A stretch of 64,000 nt of DNA. It comes from Candidatus Anammoxibacter sp. GTDB lineage: Bacteria; Planctomycetota; Brocadiia; Brocadiales; Anammoxibacteraceae. The stretch's first letter is position 1. The number at the start of each line of letters is the position of its first letter. A model generated the notes under the pieces. It made no database searches. It was not told the origin of the DNA and saw nothing but the letters and a program-made list of their open reading frames with translations. Below, in pieces: positions 9,006-18,665 of this stretch. Made by a program: the position numbers and the translations under genes. The stretch lies in the NCBI GenBank assembly GCA_021777105.1, contig JAIQZQ010000025.1, positions 1 through 64,000 of the forward strand. The letters run 5' to 3'.

Positions 9006-9422
9006 ATGAGCAATAAAAAGATGTTAAGCGGCTTAAAAGGCAAAACAATAATAAGGTGGTCTCTGTTCGGCGTTATTGGGTTGTCCATAGCTTTGGGCAC
9101 GGGGTATATAAATCAGAGAAATTTTGAAAAAAAGGCTGAAAAGTCTGGATATGCTGAATGGAAGGAAACGCCCGCGCAAGAAATCGGCGGCGTTAAATAT
9201 TATACAATATCCGCCTCAAGCGAAGAGGATTTGATGCGGGAGTTTGGATGCGGCGGACCTGTTCCTGAACCTGAACCTGAACCTGAACCAGGCCCTGAGG
9301 AACCAGGCGGATCAGGCAGCGGAGCCGCGCCGGGTGGTAGCGGCGGCGCCTCAGGCAGTGGATCGGGATCGGCTCTGTCCGTTTCGCCCGACGACGATAA
9401 TAGTATTAGATGGCTCTATTAA
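9006..9422 (+). CDS. Small membrane-anchored protein with (EP)n and Gly/Ser tail
   Basis: I do not recognise this 138-residue protein. Residues 1-18 are basic, 19-37 form one transmembrane helix (WSLFGVIGLSIALGTGYI), and a short soluble domain follows (about 40-82, with a C-G-C-G-G-like end at REFGCGG). The tail is low complexity: VPEPEPEPEPGPEEP, then Gly/Ser/Ala-rich repeats to about residue 125, ending in DDDNSIRWLY. The nucleotide sequence of the EP part is a tandem 6-base repeat (cctgaa). It has its own promoter and a strong terminator, so it is a monocistronic unit. It may be an envelope-spanning or exported structural peptide; this is speculation. Confidence 0.65.
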   Translation: MSNKKMLSGLKGKTIIRWSLFGVIGLSIALGTGYINQRNFEKKAEKSGYAEWKETPAQEIGGVKYYTISASSEEDLMREFGCGGPVPEPEPEPEPGPEEPGGSGSGAAPGGSGGASGSGSGSALSVSPDDDNSIRWLY

Positions 9423-9438
9423 AATATATTGATTTTTT

Positions 9439-9488
9439 AAATGCCGTTCGCAATCAAATAAACGATTTGCGAACGGCATTTTTTTTTA
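9439..9488 (+). terminator. Rho-independent terminator
   Basis: A 15-bp perfect stem (AAATGCCGTTCGCAA at 9439-9453 with 9467-9481) and a 13-base loop run directly into a T8 tract. Confidence 0.9.
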
Positions 9489-9771
9489 TAATTACAGTTA
9501 AAAAAGCAAAAAGCGATAGAACACAGATGACACGGATTTACACGGATAAAAGCAAAAACAAACCACAGATTGCACAGATAAAAGCAAGAAAATCAAAAGC
9601 GTATTAACCACTCATCTTTACAAATCTGCACAAATTTAAAAATAACGATCATTGTTGGTTCAAGTCTCTGACTTGAACTAATTTGGCCTAAACTATACTC
9701 TGTATAGAATAAGTAAAATAACGTTTTAAAATCAAAAACAAACCACGGATTTCATATTGAATACTTATGAA
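9489..9771. repeat. Dispersed ACACGGATTTACACGGAT and TTCAAGT hairpin repeats
   Basis: 9521-9620 carries a widely seen intergenic repeat (ACAGATGACACGGATTTACA, then AACCACAGATTGCACAGATAAA); it recurs at about 26643-26700 and inverted at 27180-27365. 9655-9716 carries a different repeat, TTGGTTCAAGTCTCTGACTT followed by GGCCTAAACTATACTCT, that recurs inverted at 23192-23253. No gene. Confidence 0.65.
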
Positions 9772-11241
9772 TTATTTCTCAAAAGGATTAACGTCTGTGT
9801 AAAATTCAGTTAGCAACCGGCGTATCATTTTGGATACGATCTTTTCAATACGAGGCTCTAGTTTTGACGCATTAGTCGCGCGTTTACCGGATTCCCAGAT
9901 TGATTTAATTTCCTTTAGATGTTCTTCCGTTATTTGTATAACCCTTGATTTCCAAAATTCCGGGTATTCGCTTTCAGTATATTCTCCCCGTCCCCTTCCA
10001 AAATGGGAAACAGCAAGATAACTCAGCAATGCGGACTGAAATAATTTTTTGATCAACGGAAACGACCACCTTATAAACGGGCTTTTATCTCCCCGTATGA
10101 GATTATATCCCCTGGCAAGTCCGGTAGCCCCTACCGCGCCAAAGATTCCCCCGGCAAGCGCCCCGCCTCCAAATGTAAGCCCGCCGGATATAAAGTCAGC
10201 GCTAATTCCTGTGACGGCCCCGGCAATAAACCCGCCTACCACTGCGGAAAGGCCTTCGCTAATCGGTCTGTTAGCCGTGAAATCCGATGACATTCTTTTT
10301 AAGATCTCATTTGCTACATTGCCTTCAAGCTGATGCAATTTAATCAATTCGTCCAGCGATTCCTTAATGCCGCGTTGCATTCTTTCGGCTAATCTTTTCA
10401 TTGCCACGGTTCGCTCTTTTCGACTTTCAGCCGGAACTATTGGAAAAGGTATTTTAGGTTGAATCATTTCCATTATCGTTTGCGGGGATAAAGCTTCCAT
10501 ATCGCAACATCCAGCTGCAAGCTGTCTTGACAATACAGAAACTGATTTATCAAAAATCGCCAGATTGTTAACCTTCCAAATATCCCAAATCTTTTTAAAT
10601 GGTTTGCGTTTTGCAAAAGAGAGCGCCCCTTCAATAGTTCTCATAAGTTGGTCTTCCTGTACCCAGCAACGGGCAAACGCGTCCAGACTCATGACAAATT
10701 TAACCACTTCAAATTGCTGAAGTTTATCTTCCCACAGTTTTTCCTCCCTCTCTTCAATCTCCGCTTCACGCGGAGGCCCGATTTGATTAAGAAGCACAAT
10801 TACCGGTTTACTCAGCCACTCCAGGATTTGCATTTCACAATCCACATAACCCGCCTCAACAGGGTCCTCGGCGGCGTTAACCAGATAAAGCACAATATCC
10901 GCTTCTTCACTCACATTTTGAATAGCCTGTTGGTTGCACCATTGCGCCTTATCCTTGAATCTATCCCATGCCTCTTCAAGGAACCAGCCGGTGGGTCTGG
11001 GTATATCCTTTAGTCTGTTAAGCAAACGCGCGGAATTCCCAAAACCCGGAGTATCCCAAAGTTCCAGCGTAAACCCATCTTCACTCCTAAGCATAACATG
11101 GACTTCATTCATGTCCGTGACATGCGTATCATCGCGCACATCACCTATGTCCTTCCTAAGCAATGTCCGCGCAAGGGTTGTTTTGCCGACATTTGTGTGT
11201 GAAATAAGGCTTAGCGCAACTGTTTTTTTTTCATCATTCAT
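9772..11241 (-). CDS. DUF3482-type GTPase
   Basis: A 489-residue TRAFAC-class GTPase. P-loop SHTNVGKTTL is at residues 14-23, the switch II motif LWDTPGFG at about 60-67. The G4 position reads NQIG rather than NKxD, so guanine recognition may be altered. A glycine-rich hydrophobic stretch (about residues 325-375, GGFIAGAVTGISADFISGGL and following) could insert into membrane, as in other DUF3482 proteins. The upstream DUF2868 gene overlaps its start by 8 bases, so the two are translationally coupled. This pair is common in Proteobacteria but its function is not established. Confidence 0.8.
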   Translation of the reverse strand: MNDEKKTVALSLISHTNVGKTTLARTLLRKDIGDVRDDTHVTDMNEVHVMLRSEDGFTLELWDTPGFGNSARLLNRLKDIPRPTGWFLEEAWDRFKDKAQWCNQQAIQNVSEEADIVLYLVNAAEDPVEAGYVDCEMQILEWLSKPVIVLLNQIGPPREAEIEEREEKLWEDKLQQFEVVKFVMSLDAFARCWVQEDQLMRTIEGALSFAKRKPFKKIWDIWKVNNLAIFDKSVSVLSRQLAAGCCDMEALSPQTIMEMIQPKIPFPIVPAESRKERTVAMKRLAERMQRGIKESLDELIKLHQLEGNVANEILKRMSSDFTANRPISEGLSAVVGGFIAGAVTGISADFISGGLTFGGGALAGGIFGAVGATGLARGYNLIRGDKSPFIRWSFPLIKKLFQSALLSYLAVSHFGRGRGEYTESEYPEFWKSRVIQITEEHLKEIKSIWESGKRATNASKLEPRIEKIVSKMIRRLLTEFYTDVNPFEK

Positions 11242-12772
11242 TATTATTTAATGTGTTAAGAACTTCGCAAATATTTTCCCGCCATAGGTTAATGTCAGGA
11301 TTATTAAGATCTATAAAAAGAGGTTTTATTTTTTCGCCCGTTATCTTGCGCTTCCATAACTCTCTGCGCAAACAAAGTCTCTCCTGAACATCCGACTGAT
11401 TGGCAAATCTAAACATAAAATGCGATTCATCAATAACCACAATTAGTTGCCTTGTTGAATCACATTGAGTAAATGCCTTTTCCAGGCTGCTAATTAAAGA
11501 GCTATGAATCTCATCTTCCGGTATTGCGGAAAGATTGAAAATAACAAACAACGATTCAGCCGATGTAGCTTCACGAGTAACAACCCCGGCCAGGAAATCA
11601 TCTTCCCCTCCATATGGAATTAAGTCGTGAAATTTAATCTCCGTCTCATTCCCATACACTTGCGCAATCATAGATCGTAACAGATCGGTTTGATGGCCGG
11701 AAAGCTCTATGGAATACGGCGCTACACAAACATGCTCCTTTTTGCCGTGTCTAACCTGCAGCATTTTACTAAAATATGGATCACTTTCAGTTGATATGGG
11801 AAAATTGCCTCTCAGATACATCACTCTTTTAAAAGCATTAAACGCAAGAAAACACCTTGGTATAATGATAAACAGGAGTGATGTAGCCGCAAAAAGGTGT
11901 ATCCACACAGCAGCGTTTGCGCCAACAATACCATCTCCCCAACGAATTTCCTCTATTTCGCCCAATCCCGGCAATTCCAACCCGGTTATTAATGATGCAG
12001 GCCCCAAAACCAGATTCAAAAACCAGAGAACCGAATCCGGTCTTAAAAACGTGCTCTCCCACCCCGCATGGTATTCAGTCTCCAAACCCCTGAAATACAT
12101 ACCACCGATTACACCCACAACAAATAATACCGCGCATATGTGCATCACACCGGAAACGCGGTTTTTATATATCTCCGTTGAAAGGTGTATCCATTTATAA
12201 TAGAAGTTTTGTAAACATCTATTTAGTGTATAACCCCAATCAGTTGGCGGAGCCATATCCCGTTTAAATATTCTGATTGCCTGACTTAGCAGAGAGTTGA
12301 TTATTGAGTCGCTGCTATTTGCGACAGGAGCTCCCTTAAATCGGCTTCTGATAAACATAAATCCATTAACCCCATATACGACAAAGCTCCAAAGAAGCAT
12401 AATAGTAATGGGAAAAGCCAGGAGGTTTAACCTTTTGCCGGAATCAAACTCATTGGCAATAAAACCTGTTAAAAACGAAACAATATAAAGCAGAAGAGTA
12501 AACCATCTTTTCCACTCTACAGGATTTATATCTATTCGGGTTTCCGGATGAATATCCTTTAAAGTTTGCATAAGCAACTCCGCCCGTCGAACAAAAAAGG
12601 ATTCCTCTTTAATTTGATCATTGCCCGATTTTGTATTAGAAATCATCGGGTCCGGCGGCTCCGCTTTGCTTGTAGCCAACAGCCTTTCCGCCCTTGGCAA
12701 TACCTTGCCGGTAGGATCACCATCTTCAATCTCCTTAACAAACAACACCTTTTGCGCATCAGATTCGTTCAA
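11234..12772 (-). CDS. DUF2868 multipass membrane protein
   Basis: A 512-residue protein with an N-terminal cytoplasmic segment (1-85) and five or six transmembrane helices: about 90-112 (TLLLYIVSFLTGFIANEF), 115-140, 208-230, 250-272 and 285-310. The ~200-residue C-terminal cytoplasmic domain contains VCVAPYSIELSGHQTDLL and LIVVIDESHFMF (a possible degenerate Walker-B-like strand). This architecture and the coupling to a DUF3482 GTPase identify it as DUF2868. It probably forms the membrane anchor or effector of the GTPase. No substrate can be inferred. Confidence 0.75.
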   Translation of the reverse strand: MNESDAQKVLFVKEIEDGDPTGKVLPRAERLLATSKAEPPDPMISNTKSGNDQIKEESFFVRRAELLMQTLKDIHPETRIDINPVEWKRWFTLLLYIVSFLTGFIANEFDSGKRLNLLAFPITIMLLWSFVVYGVNGFMFIRSRFKGAPVANSSDSIINSLLSQAIRIFKRDMAPPTDWGYTLNRCLQNFYYKWIHLSTEIYKNRVSGVMHICAVLFVVGVIGGMYFRGLETEYHAGWESTFLRPDSVLWFLNLVLGPASLITGLELPGLGEIEEIRWGDGIVGANAAVWIHLFAATSLLFIIIPRCFLAFNAFKRVMYLRGNFPISTESDPYFSKMLQVRHGKKEHVCVAPYSIELSGHQTDLLRSMIAQVYGNETEIKFHDLIPYGGEDDFLAGVVTREATSAESLFVIFNLSAIPEDEIHSSLISSLEKAFTQCDSTRQLIVVIDESHFMFRFANQSDVQERLCLRRELWKRKITGEKIKPLFIDLNNPDINLWRENICEVLNTLNNNE

Positions 12773-13701
12773 CCGATTCCGTCCTCCTGCTTATTTAAAT
12801 ACTCAGATTACTCGTTTTACTCGTTACAAGGCTCCAGCCCTTGTAACGCAGTGTCCTTAGAGGCTCTGTCTCTGGTTTAAAAGCGTTTTTAATAATCATA
12901 TCATTTTTATGATAAACGTCAAATAACGAATCATTAACGCAACCCATTCCGGTTTATCCAGGTTAGAGTTTTGTAGGTTGGGTAGAGCCCGTCGAAACCC
13001 AACATCTATTTGTAGCTGGTAGGGGAAGGCTTTAGCCTCCCTTTTTAGGGATTCATTTTAAGGACGATGTCTTTAATCAGAAATATCGTCAATATACAAA
13101 GGAATTATATGGATCAAACACATAGTGGCACAGGCATCCTTGCCTGTGTTTGTTGCTCGTTCCAATGCTCCGCGCCAGGTGGCGGTTTTGTAGGTTGGGT
13201 AGAGCCTGCCGAAACCCAACATCGAATTACCAAAACCATATATGATTTGGGTTTTGCGAGCGCAACGGGCTTTGCACGTTTGCTCGTTCCAATGCTCAGC
13301 GTTGGAATGCCTGGTTTGACGCTCTGCGTCAAGTGATAGGACGCAGAGCGCCCGGAATACATTTCAACGCAGAGCATTGGAACGAGCGTAAGCAATTTCA
13401 ACGCATGATAACTTAATTTCAACGTATAGGCTTTACTTGCCTGCCACGGCGCGGGGATGCGCTTACACTTCATAATTTGGAAGTCGTGTAGAATTTGCTC
13501 AATCAGATCGCGCATATCTTGCCTAAATCTGAACACAATTTAGGATATTTAATTTCTTCCTTCTTTCTCATATATGTATTTCCTTGTGTTTGTAATATAT
13601 ATTTAGTATTGTCTTGATATTAAGAGTGTAACTGTGTCCTAAAGACTCCTGTTTTGCTCTTTGTTTATAGTATACTTTGTTAAAAATATAGGAGAACAAT
13701 T
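12773..13701. repeat. 930-base array of mixed dispersed repeats
   Basis: No gene is supported. In order: a GGTTGGGTAGAGCC repeat (12968-13006); GGTAGGGGAAGGCTTTAGCC at about 13019; the GTGGCACAGGCATCC half palindrome (13125-13150); a second GGTTGGGTAGAGCC copy (13185-13223); a large inverted repeat with arms GCTCGTTCCAATGCTC (13154) and GAGCATTGGAACGAGC (about 13374-13389); and AACGTATAGG...TTGCCTGCCACGGCGCGGGG (about 13424), which recurs at the end of vapC near 22302. 13560-13700 is AT-rich and probably carries the promoter of the 1464-aa gene. Confidence 0.65.
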
Positions 13702-16700
13702 ATGTTTAAAATGCCTTCTAAACTATTTGTTGTTTTGTTTGTTATTTCCGCAATATTTTTTATTCCTGCTAAATCCTCGGTTGCTCAATCCGCGCCAAAT
13801 GTCTTTAAGCAACCTATTGGTTTTGCGGGTGTATATAGTTTAGAGATTAATGAGTGTCAGGGGGTTAGGCAGGAAGTTGTGCCGCCGGGGTTGCCTCCGC
13901 TTCAAGTTCGGTTGTTTTTACAGAATGAATCTCGTGAAGTCATAGGGACTAAAGTTATTGACCATTATACCGGCTCTATCTTGAGGGACGTTATATGGCT
14001 GGTTCAGTGCCCCGGCTTTGAAGTGTGTGTTATGGAGCAATTTAAAGTTGAGTATACTTTTGCCGGGGATATAACGTGGGAGTTGAATGAAAATGGTTGG
14101 TATGCTTATAAAAGCGATCAGTGGGTGGCTGATGGTGTTCCTGAAAGTATTCCCTGCTGGTGGGAAGATAATTTAAACGTAGCGCTGTTGCCTATTCCTG
14201 TTAATGTGCCTGCCGCATCGCCAGAGTCTATTGAAGGCGACGGCAGGGGGGTGGGAATGCGCTTTATTGTTGTAGAGACTTTTAGTGAAGCCGGAACGCT
14301 TTTTCCGCCGCAACGTTGCCCTGACAATTTGCCGGGGTGCGTCTGCGCACAGGCGGATGGCAGTATTATATCCTCAAGCCGCCTTGCGTGCGAGTCGGAA
14401 GGCGGGATTATTCCATTAAGAAAGAGTTCCGGAATCGTGCCTGAATTAAAGGGCAATATAAACGTAACAGTGGAGTCGGTTTTTAATTTGAATGTTTTAG
14501 GGGACAATAATGAAATTGATGATACTAAAGTCATTGATCAGGCAACAATAAATTTATATAAACAGACAGGTTTTATAAGAAAGAAGCTGCAAGGTGAATC
14601 AGATGTGGAGTATGAGGCATTTTTGAAAGAGCAACCACGCGCGCTTATTCAAAGCCTGGAGATTACACCGGATAGCGCCGGCCGTATTAGTTTTAAAAAT
14701 GTGCCCATACTCAAGACGGAGGCAGCTGGAGGGCCGGGTGTATCAAGAATAGCCTATTATACAATAGAGGCAACAGCCGGGGAAACTGAAGAGGTCGATA
14801 TCAATCTTGTGACAATTGAAGATCCTGCTCCCGGCGCAATAACAACTTTTTTTACAACTGAATCCGTTATAAACATTAAACCTGAAGCTGAAGAACCATT
14901 TGATGAGGTTGTGATTCAACTTACTCCTATTGATGAAATTGGGGTAAAAACAGGTTTGGTTAACTCTTTAAGCGAGGTAAGTCCTAATAATTATCTGGAG
15001 ATTGAAAACCTTGTTCAGGGGTTTCTGAACACTCTTGTTGATAAAGAAAACATTACACCTGAAGAACTGGAGGCTGTTAAACGCGCAATTTTAGCTGAAC
15101 GCGTGGCGCTGGAAGGGGCCAGGTTTTCTGATCTGCTATTAACAACTATGCTGGATGGGCTTGCCAACTTGTTGACGGACGCAATAGATGATCTGTTTAA
15201 AAGCAACCGTGGTAAAGAACTTTCAGATGCGAGGGATAATTTCAATAGCCTTGAACAGGGCCTTAATTTTGACAGGCTGGAAGCCGGGGGGTGGAGAGGC
15301 TTTTTTGGAAACGATAGTGAAGTTGCCAACCGGATTAAAGCTAATTTAGAGGAGATGTTAAGTGAAAATAAAGGTTTAGGGCTTTCATTAGTGGCTGATA
15401 CTCTAAAGTTGGCTTCTGACGGTGTGTTTGCTCTTATATCACAGCTTTTAACTTCAACGGGAACTGATAGCGAAAGCGCTCAAAAAATAGCAAGTATAGC
15501 TAAATCTATTATAGACACAGGATTTGTTTTTGCCATAACTCAAGGATTTGACGGTGGAAAACCCATAGCTAAATTTATTATTTCAGAGATAGTAAAGGGC
15601 GGTAAGGACGCGCTTTTTGACGGTCAAGTATTTTATTCATATACCGGGTTTACAAAGGCGGAGCTTGAGTTATCACTGCAAATGATGGAAGGGTGGAACA
15701 TAAATGACAAATTGGCTTTTGAAAGTGATAAGCAGGATGTGTTTGGCATACTGAACGCAATGGGCGAATCATTGGTTGTTGCTGATACTATAGTTGCCTT
15801 CTCATCTGAAATAGCGGATGCGTTAGGCGGGTTTGGTGTGGATTTTATTGAGGTATTGGGGCCAGTCGGCGCGACTGTGGCAAAAGTTGCAAAGGTGGTT
15901 AAATATGTTTCTAACGGGGCTACTTTCGGCGTCCCTTTTGTCATGGTATATGGTGTTATCGGCGGGCCTAATGCTGATATACCGTTGGCGCCCGGAACTA
16001 TGTTGCATCAATTTTTCGGGCCAACCGTCCACCTTGGTTTAATGGAGAAAGGAGTTGTTAAATCGTTTGGAAATAGGGGGCCGGCTGATCTTAATGCTAT
16101 TGACCCTCAAGTTTCAAGCGCATTTGTATCTCCAAAACATATAAAGAAGGCAACAGCCGCAAATCAAAATTTGATATCAGGGTTGAATCAGAATTTAAAC
16201 GAATTAAAGGCTACCCTTGGGCAGCTTATAAACAGTTTGTCGGATGATATAATTCCTGACGCAATTTCATTGACCGGCGGTGAAACGGGCAATACGTTTA
16301 CAAGTGAACATTCACAGTTTCAACGATCAGTATCACATATAAGAGCCCAGGTATCAGGGGCCGGCTCTATCGGCTCTGCGGAAACAGAAGGTTTTCAATC
16401 ATTAATTGAAAGTGAAGCGGATTTTAATGTGTTAACTGCTGAATTGTTTACGTTATTCCCTGATCTCTATTTTAAGGTTTTACTCTTTGAGTACACAGGG
16501 CCTGATGATCCATTATATATTGCAGAACGAAATCATTTAATTTCAACTATTGAATCATTTCAGAATAAGGCTGATAAATTAAGCGCTGTTGCAACTACTG
16601 TTTTTAATGCGGTAAACGAGACAATAACGTTGCCCACAATCGTTGTTGACAACATGACGGTAACTTCCGATGTGACGGGAGGGAGCTCTATAACGCTTAG

Positions 16701-18096
16701 TCCCGAGGAATTTACTCTGCGCGCCCATATCAAGAATATTAGCGCTTTATCAGTTTCAGATGTGTTTGCGAAATTAACGGTTGCTTCTGTTCAAAACGCC
16801 TTCAAAGTTTCTACCCCATTGGAGCGTTCTGTTGCCGACGGTTCGCTTGAGGCGGATGACGGCGCTGATTTGGCCGGCAAGGATGAAGCTGACGTTGTTT
16901 GGCAGTTTACTTTTAACGGCGATCTTGATTTAACTGAGCGTGTGGCGCTTGCTGTTGAATTAAATGGAAAGGGCGGGGCGCCCGGGACATTTACATCTCT
17001 ATCAGGTTTAAAAATCCTTGAACTTGATATTTCTTTAAGCGACAAAGATCTTGATGGTATTCCTGATGAATATGAAAACAGAAATGGATTGGATGACACA
17101 AAAGATGATGCGCTGGAAGATAAAGATAATGATGGCCTTGTAAACCGCCTGGAATTTGATATTAGAACTGATCCGCAAAAACAGGATACTGACGGCGATG
17201 GGCTTTTTGATGGAGAAGAAACAACCGCCGGTAAAGATGGGTTTTTGACCGATCCTCTTAATCCTGATACGGATGAAGACGGCATTCAGGACGGTAAAGA
17301 TGGAAGTCCTCTTGATGGAGGCACAACCGAGCCGCCTAAATCCGGCGACATTATTGGCGAACCTGAAGTCTCTATTGACGGAAATGAAGTAACCATTACC
17401 AGGGAAGCGCCTCTGGCATCTGTTAAAGTCACAAACAGAGGAGATGCGATTCTCGTCTGGTCGGCAATGTCGGATAATGAATCAATTGTTTTGGTTAGCC
17501 CCAACCTTCCCGAATTACGCAATGGCGACGGCGATTTGATTATTAGCGCCTCTCCCGGTTTTGATTTTAATACTTCAGGCGTTGTTAAAGCAACCGTCAG
17601 GGTTTTTGATATTGCCGGTAAAACAAGTGACTTTAAGGATATAACCGTCAAAGTAGGAAGCGGTGAAGATAGGGAGCTTCCAGACAATGATAAACCCGCG
17701 CCGGTTCCGGACACAACCCCGAAACCGCCTTCAGGAAAATCGTTTTCATTCAAATGTGGGCGTGACATTCCGGAAGGTCCTGTTTTTCAACTTGAAAAAT
17801 TAATTCTGAAAAAAGGCGAAACTGAATCATGCATATTAAGCCTGACTAATTTCGAACCGGATAATGCAGTAGAAATTTTAACAAACCTGAAGGCCGGCTT
17901 GGGCGCGTCAATAAGTGTTAACCCTGAAATAGATGTGACTGACGCCAATGGAAACCTGAAGATTGCTATCACTGCAATTAAAAGAGGCATTGATTGGGTT
18001 TCATGGGCGACTCCAAATGAAGAAGGCAAACATAAATTCAACAAAGACGCATATAACAATGGATTTGCATGGGGAATGTTTGTTGAGGTACGCTAG
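13702..18096 (+). CDS. Large secreted protein with thrombospondin-3-type calcium repeats
   Basis: A 1464-residue exported protein with AGGAGA 8 bases before the ATG and a classical signal peptide (about 1-29, cleavage after SSVAQ). Residues 30-270 are beta-rich with several cysteines; 400-760 are mostly helical and include a hydrophobic stretch near 715-755. A third part (about 800-1110) is mixed. Residues 1113-1215 hold at least five aspartate-rich DxDxDGxxD repeats (DKDLDGIPDEYE, DKDNDGLVNRLE, DTDGDGLFDGEE, DTDEDGIQDG) that bind calcium in thrombospondin-3/OmpA-linker regions. An Ig-like domain (1220-1320) and a Cys-containing C-terminal domain (1345-1464) follow. No PEP-CTERM, LPXTG or Por sorting signal is visible. 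Function unknown; probably surface-associated. Confidence 0.8.
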   Translation: MFKMPSKLFVVLFVISAIFFIPAKSSVAQSAPNVFKQPIGFAGVYSLEINECQGVRQEVVPPGLPPLQVRLFLQNESREVIGTKVIDHYTGSILRDVIWLVQCPGFEVCVMEQFKVEYTFAGDITWELNENGWYAYKSDQWVADGVPESIPCWWEDNLNVALLPIPVNVPAASPESIEGDGRGVGMRFIVVETFSEAGTLFPPQRCPDNLPGCVCAQADGSIISSSRLACESEGGIIPLRKSSGIVPELKGNINVTVESVFNLNVLGDNNEIDDTKVIDQATINLYKQTGFIRKKLQGESDVEYEAFLKEQPRALIQSLEITPDSAGRISFKNVPILKTEAAGGPGVSRIAYYTIEATAGETEEVDINLVTIEDPAPGAITTFFTTESVINIKPEAEEPFDEVVIQLTPIDEIGVKTGLVNSLSEVSPNNYLEIENLVQGFLNTLVDKENITPEELEAVKRAILAERVALEGARFSDLLLTTMLDGLANLLTDAIDDLFKSNRGKELSDARDNFNSLEQGLNFDRLEAGGWRGFFGNDSEVANRIKANLEEMLSENKGLGLSLVADTLKLASDGVFALISQLLTSTGTDSESAQKIASIAKSIIDTGFVFAITQGFDGGKPIAKFIISEIVKGGKDALFDGQVFYSYTGFTKAELELSLQMMEGWNINDKLAFESDKQDVFGILNAMGESLVVADTIVAFSSEIADALGGFGVDFIEVLGPVGATVAKVAKVVKYVSNGATFGVPFVMVYGVIGGPNADIPLAPGTMLHQFFGPTVHLGLMEKGVVKSFGNRGPADLNAIDPQVSSAFVSPKHIKKATAANQNLISGLNQNLNELKATLGQLINSLSDDIIPDAISLTGGETGNTFTSEHSQFQRSVSHIRAQVSGAGSIGSAETEGFQSLIESEADFNVLTAELFTLFPDLYFKVLLFEYTGPDDPLYIAERNHLISTIESFQNKADKLSAVATTVFNAVNETITLPTIVVDNMTVTSDVTGGSSITLSPEEFTLRAHIKNISALSVSDVFAKLTVASVQNAFKVSTPLERSVADGSLEADDGADLAGKDEADVVWQFTFNGDLDLTERVALAVELNGKGGAPGTFTSLSGLKILELDISLSDKDLDGIPDEYENRNGLDDTKDDALEDKDNDGLVNRLEFDIRTDPQKQDTDGDGLFDGEETTAGKDGFLTDPLNPDTDEDGIQDGKDGSPLDGGTTEPPKSGDIIGEPEVSIDGNEVTITREAPLASVKVTNRGDAILVWSAMSDNESIVLVSPNLPELRNGDGDLIISASPGFDFNTSGVVKATVRVFDIAGKTSDFKDITVKVGSGEDRELPDNDKPAPVPDTTPKPPSGKSFSFKCGRDIPEGPVFQLEKLILKKGETESCILSLTNFEPDNAVEILTNLKAGLGASISVNPEIDVTDANGNLKIAITAIKRGIDWVSWATPNEEGKHKFNKDAYNNGFAWGMFVEVR

Positions 18097-18281
18097 GTAT
18101 CGATTCCGCTAATCGTTAATCCGATACAAAGCAGGATCGTCTCCACTTATTTAGTGGTAATAATTGGCATATTTTTGCGTTAATTAGCTCAACTTTTCTA
18201 AAGAACAAAATCATCATCACTGGAAAAAATTCGACAACGATTTCTACCACGGTTCATCACGGCCCATTTAATGACCGTGTG

Positions 18282-18665
18282 TTAATCAAGATTTATAAAA
18301 CCGTCACGAAAATCAGCTGTTAATCTACAGCTTCTCAAGAAATCTAAACCCAAGAGGCCATCTATACCTGCGCTGGGAGGTAAGGTGTGAGCTAAAATAG
18401 GGAAGTATACTCTTTTTCGCCCTAATGCGTTAATTTCATTGAGCGATATGCGCGGCACATATTCAACACCACTGCCGGTTGTTACCTGATGCCGGGCTTG
18501 TTCAATGGAAGGATCGTAACCTATTGCGACCAACATCGCAACATTAATCATTGAACTGGTTGCGCCTGTGTCAAGAGCCAGTCTTAATATTGCATTACCG
18601 GACGGCCCAACCAATTTTGCGCGTACAATAACAAGTCCTTGTTCTGCGTTGAAAGGGTAATTCAT
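18282..18665 (-). CDS. Retropepsin-like aspartic protease, single domain
   Basis: A 127-residue protein of the clan AA (gag/Asp) protease type. The active-site motif LALDTGATSSMIN is at about residues 29-41 and the flap/second hydrophobic-Gly region DGLLGLDFLR at about 100-110, as in homodimeric retropepsins. No signal peptide, so it is probably cytoplasmic. Its ATG overlaps the stop of the upstream 75-residue gene by 4 bases, indicating coupled translation. The two genes stand alone between large intergenic regions. The substrate is unknown, and the small partner is a candidate regulator or substrate. Confidence 0.75.
   Translation of the reverse strand: MNYPFNAEQGLVIVRAKLVGPSGNAILRLALDTGATSSMINVAMLVAIGYDPSIEQARHQVTTGSGVEYVPRISLNEINALGRKRVYFPILAHTLPPSAGIDGLLGLDFLRSCRLTADFRDGFINLD

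Noticed and set aside
13114..13536. 140-residue minus-strand frame
   Set aside because: It reads through at least three dispersed repeat copies and has no recognisable protein character.
17286..17768. Long Ser/Pro/Leu-rich minus-strand frames within the 1464-aa and PKD genes
   Set aside because: Antisense shadows of real coding sequence, with typical mirrored composition.
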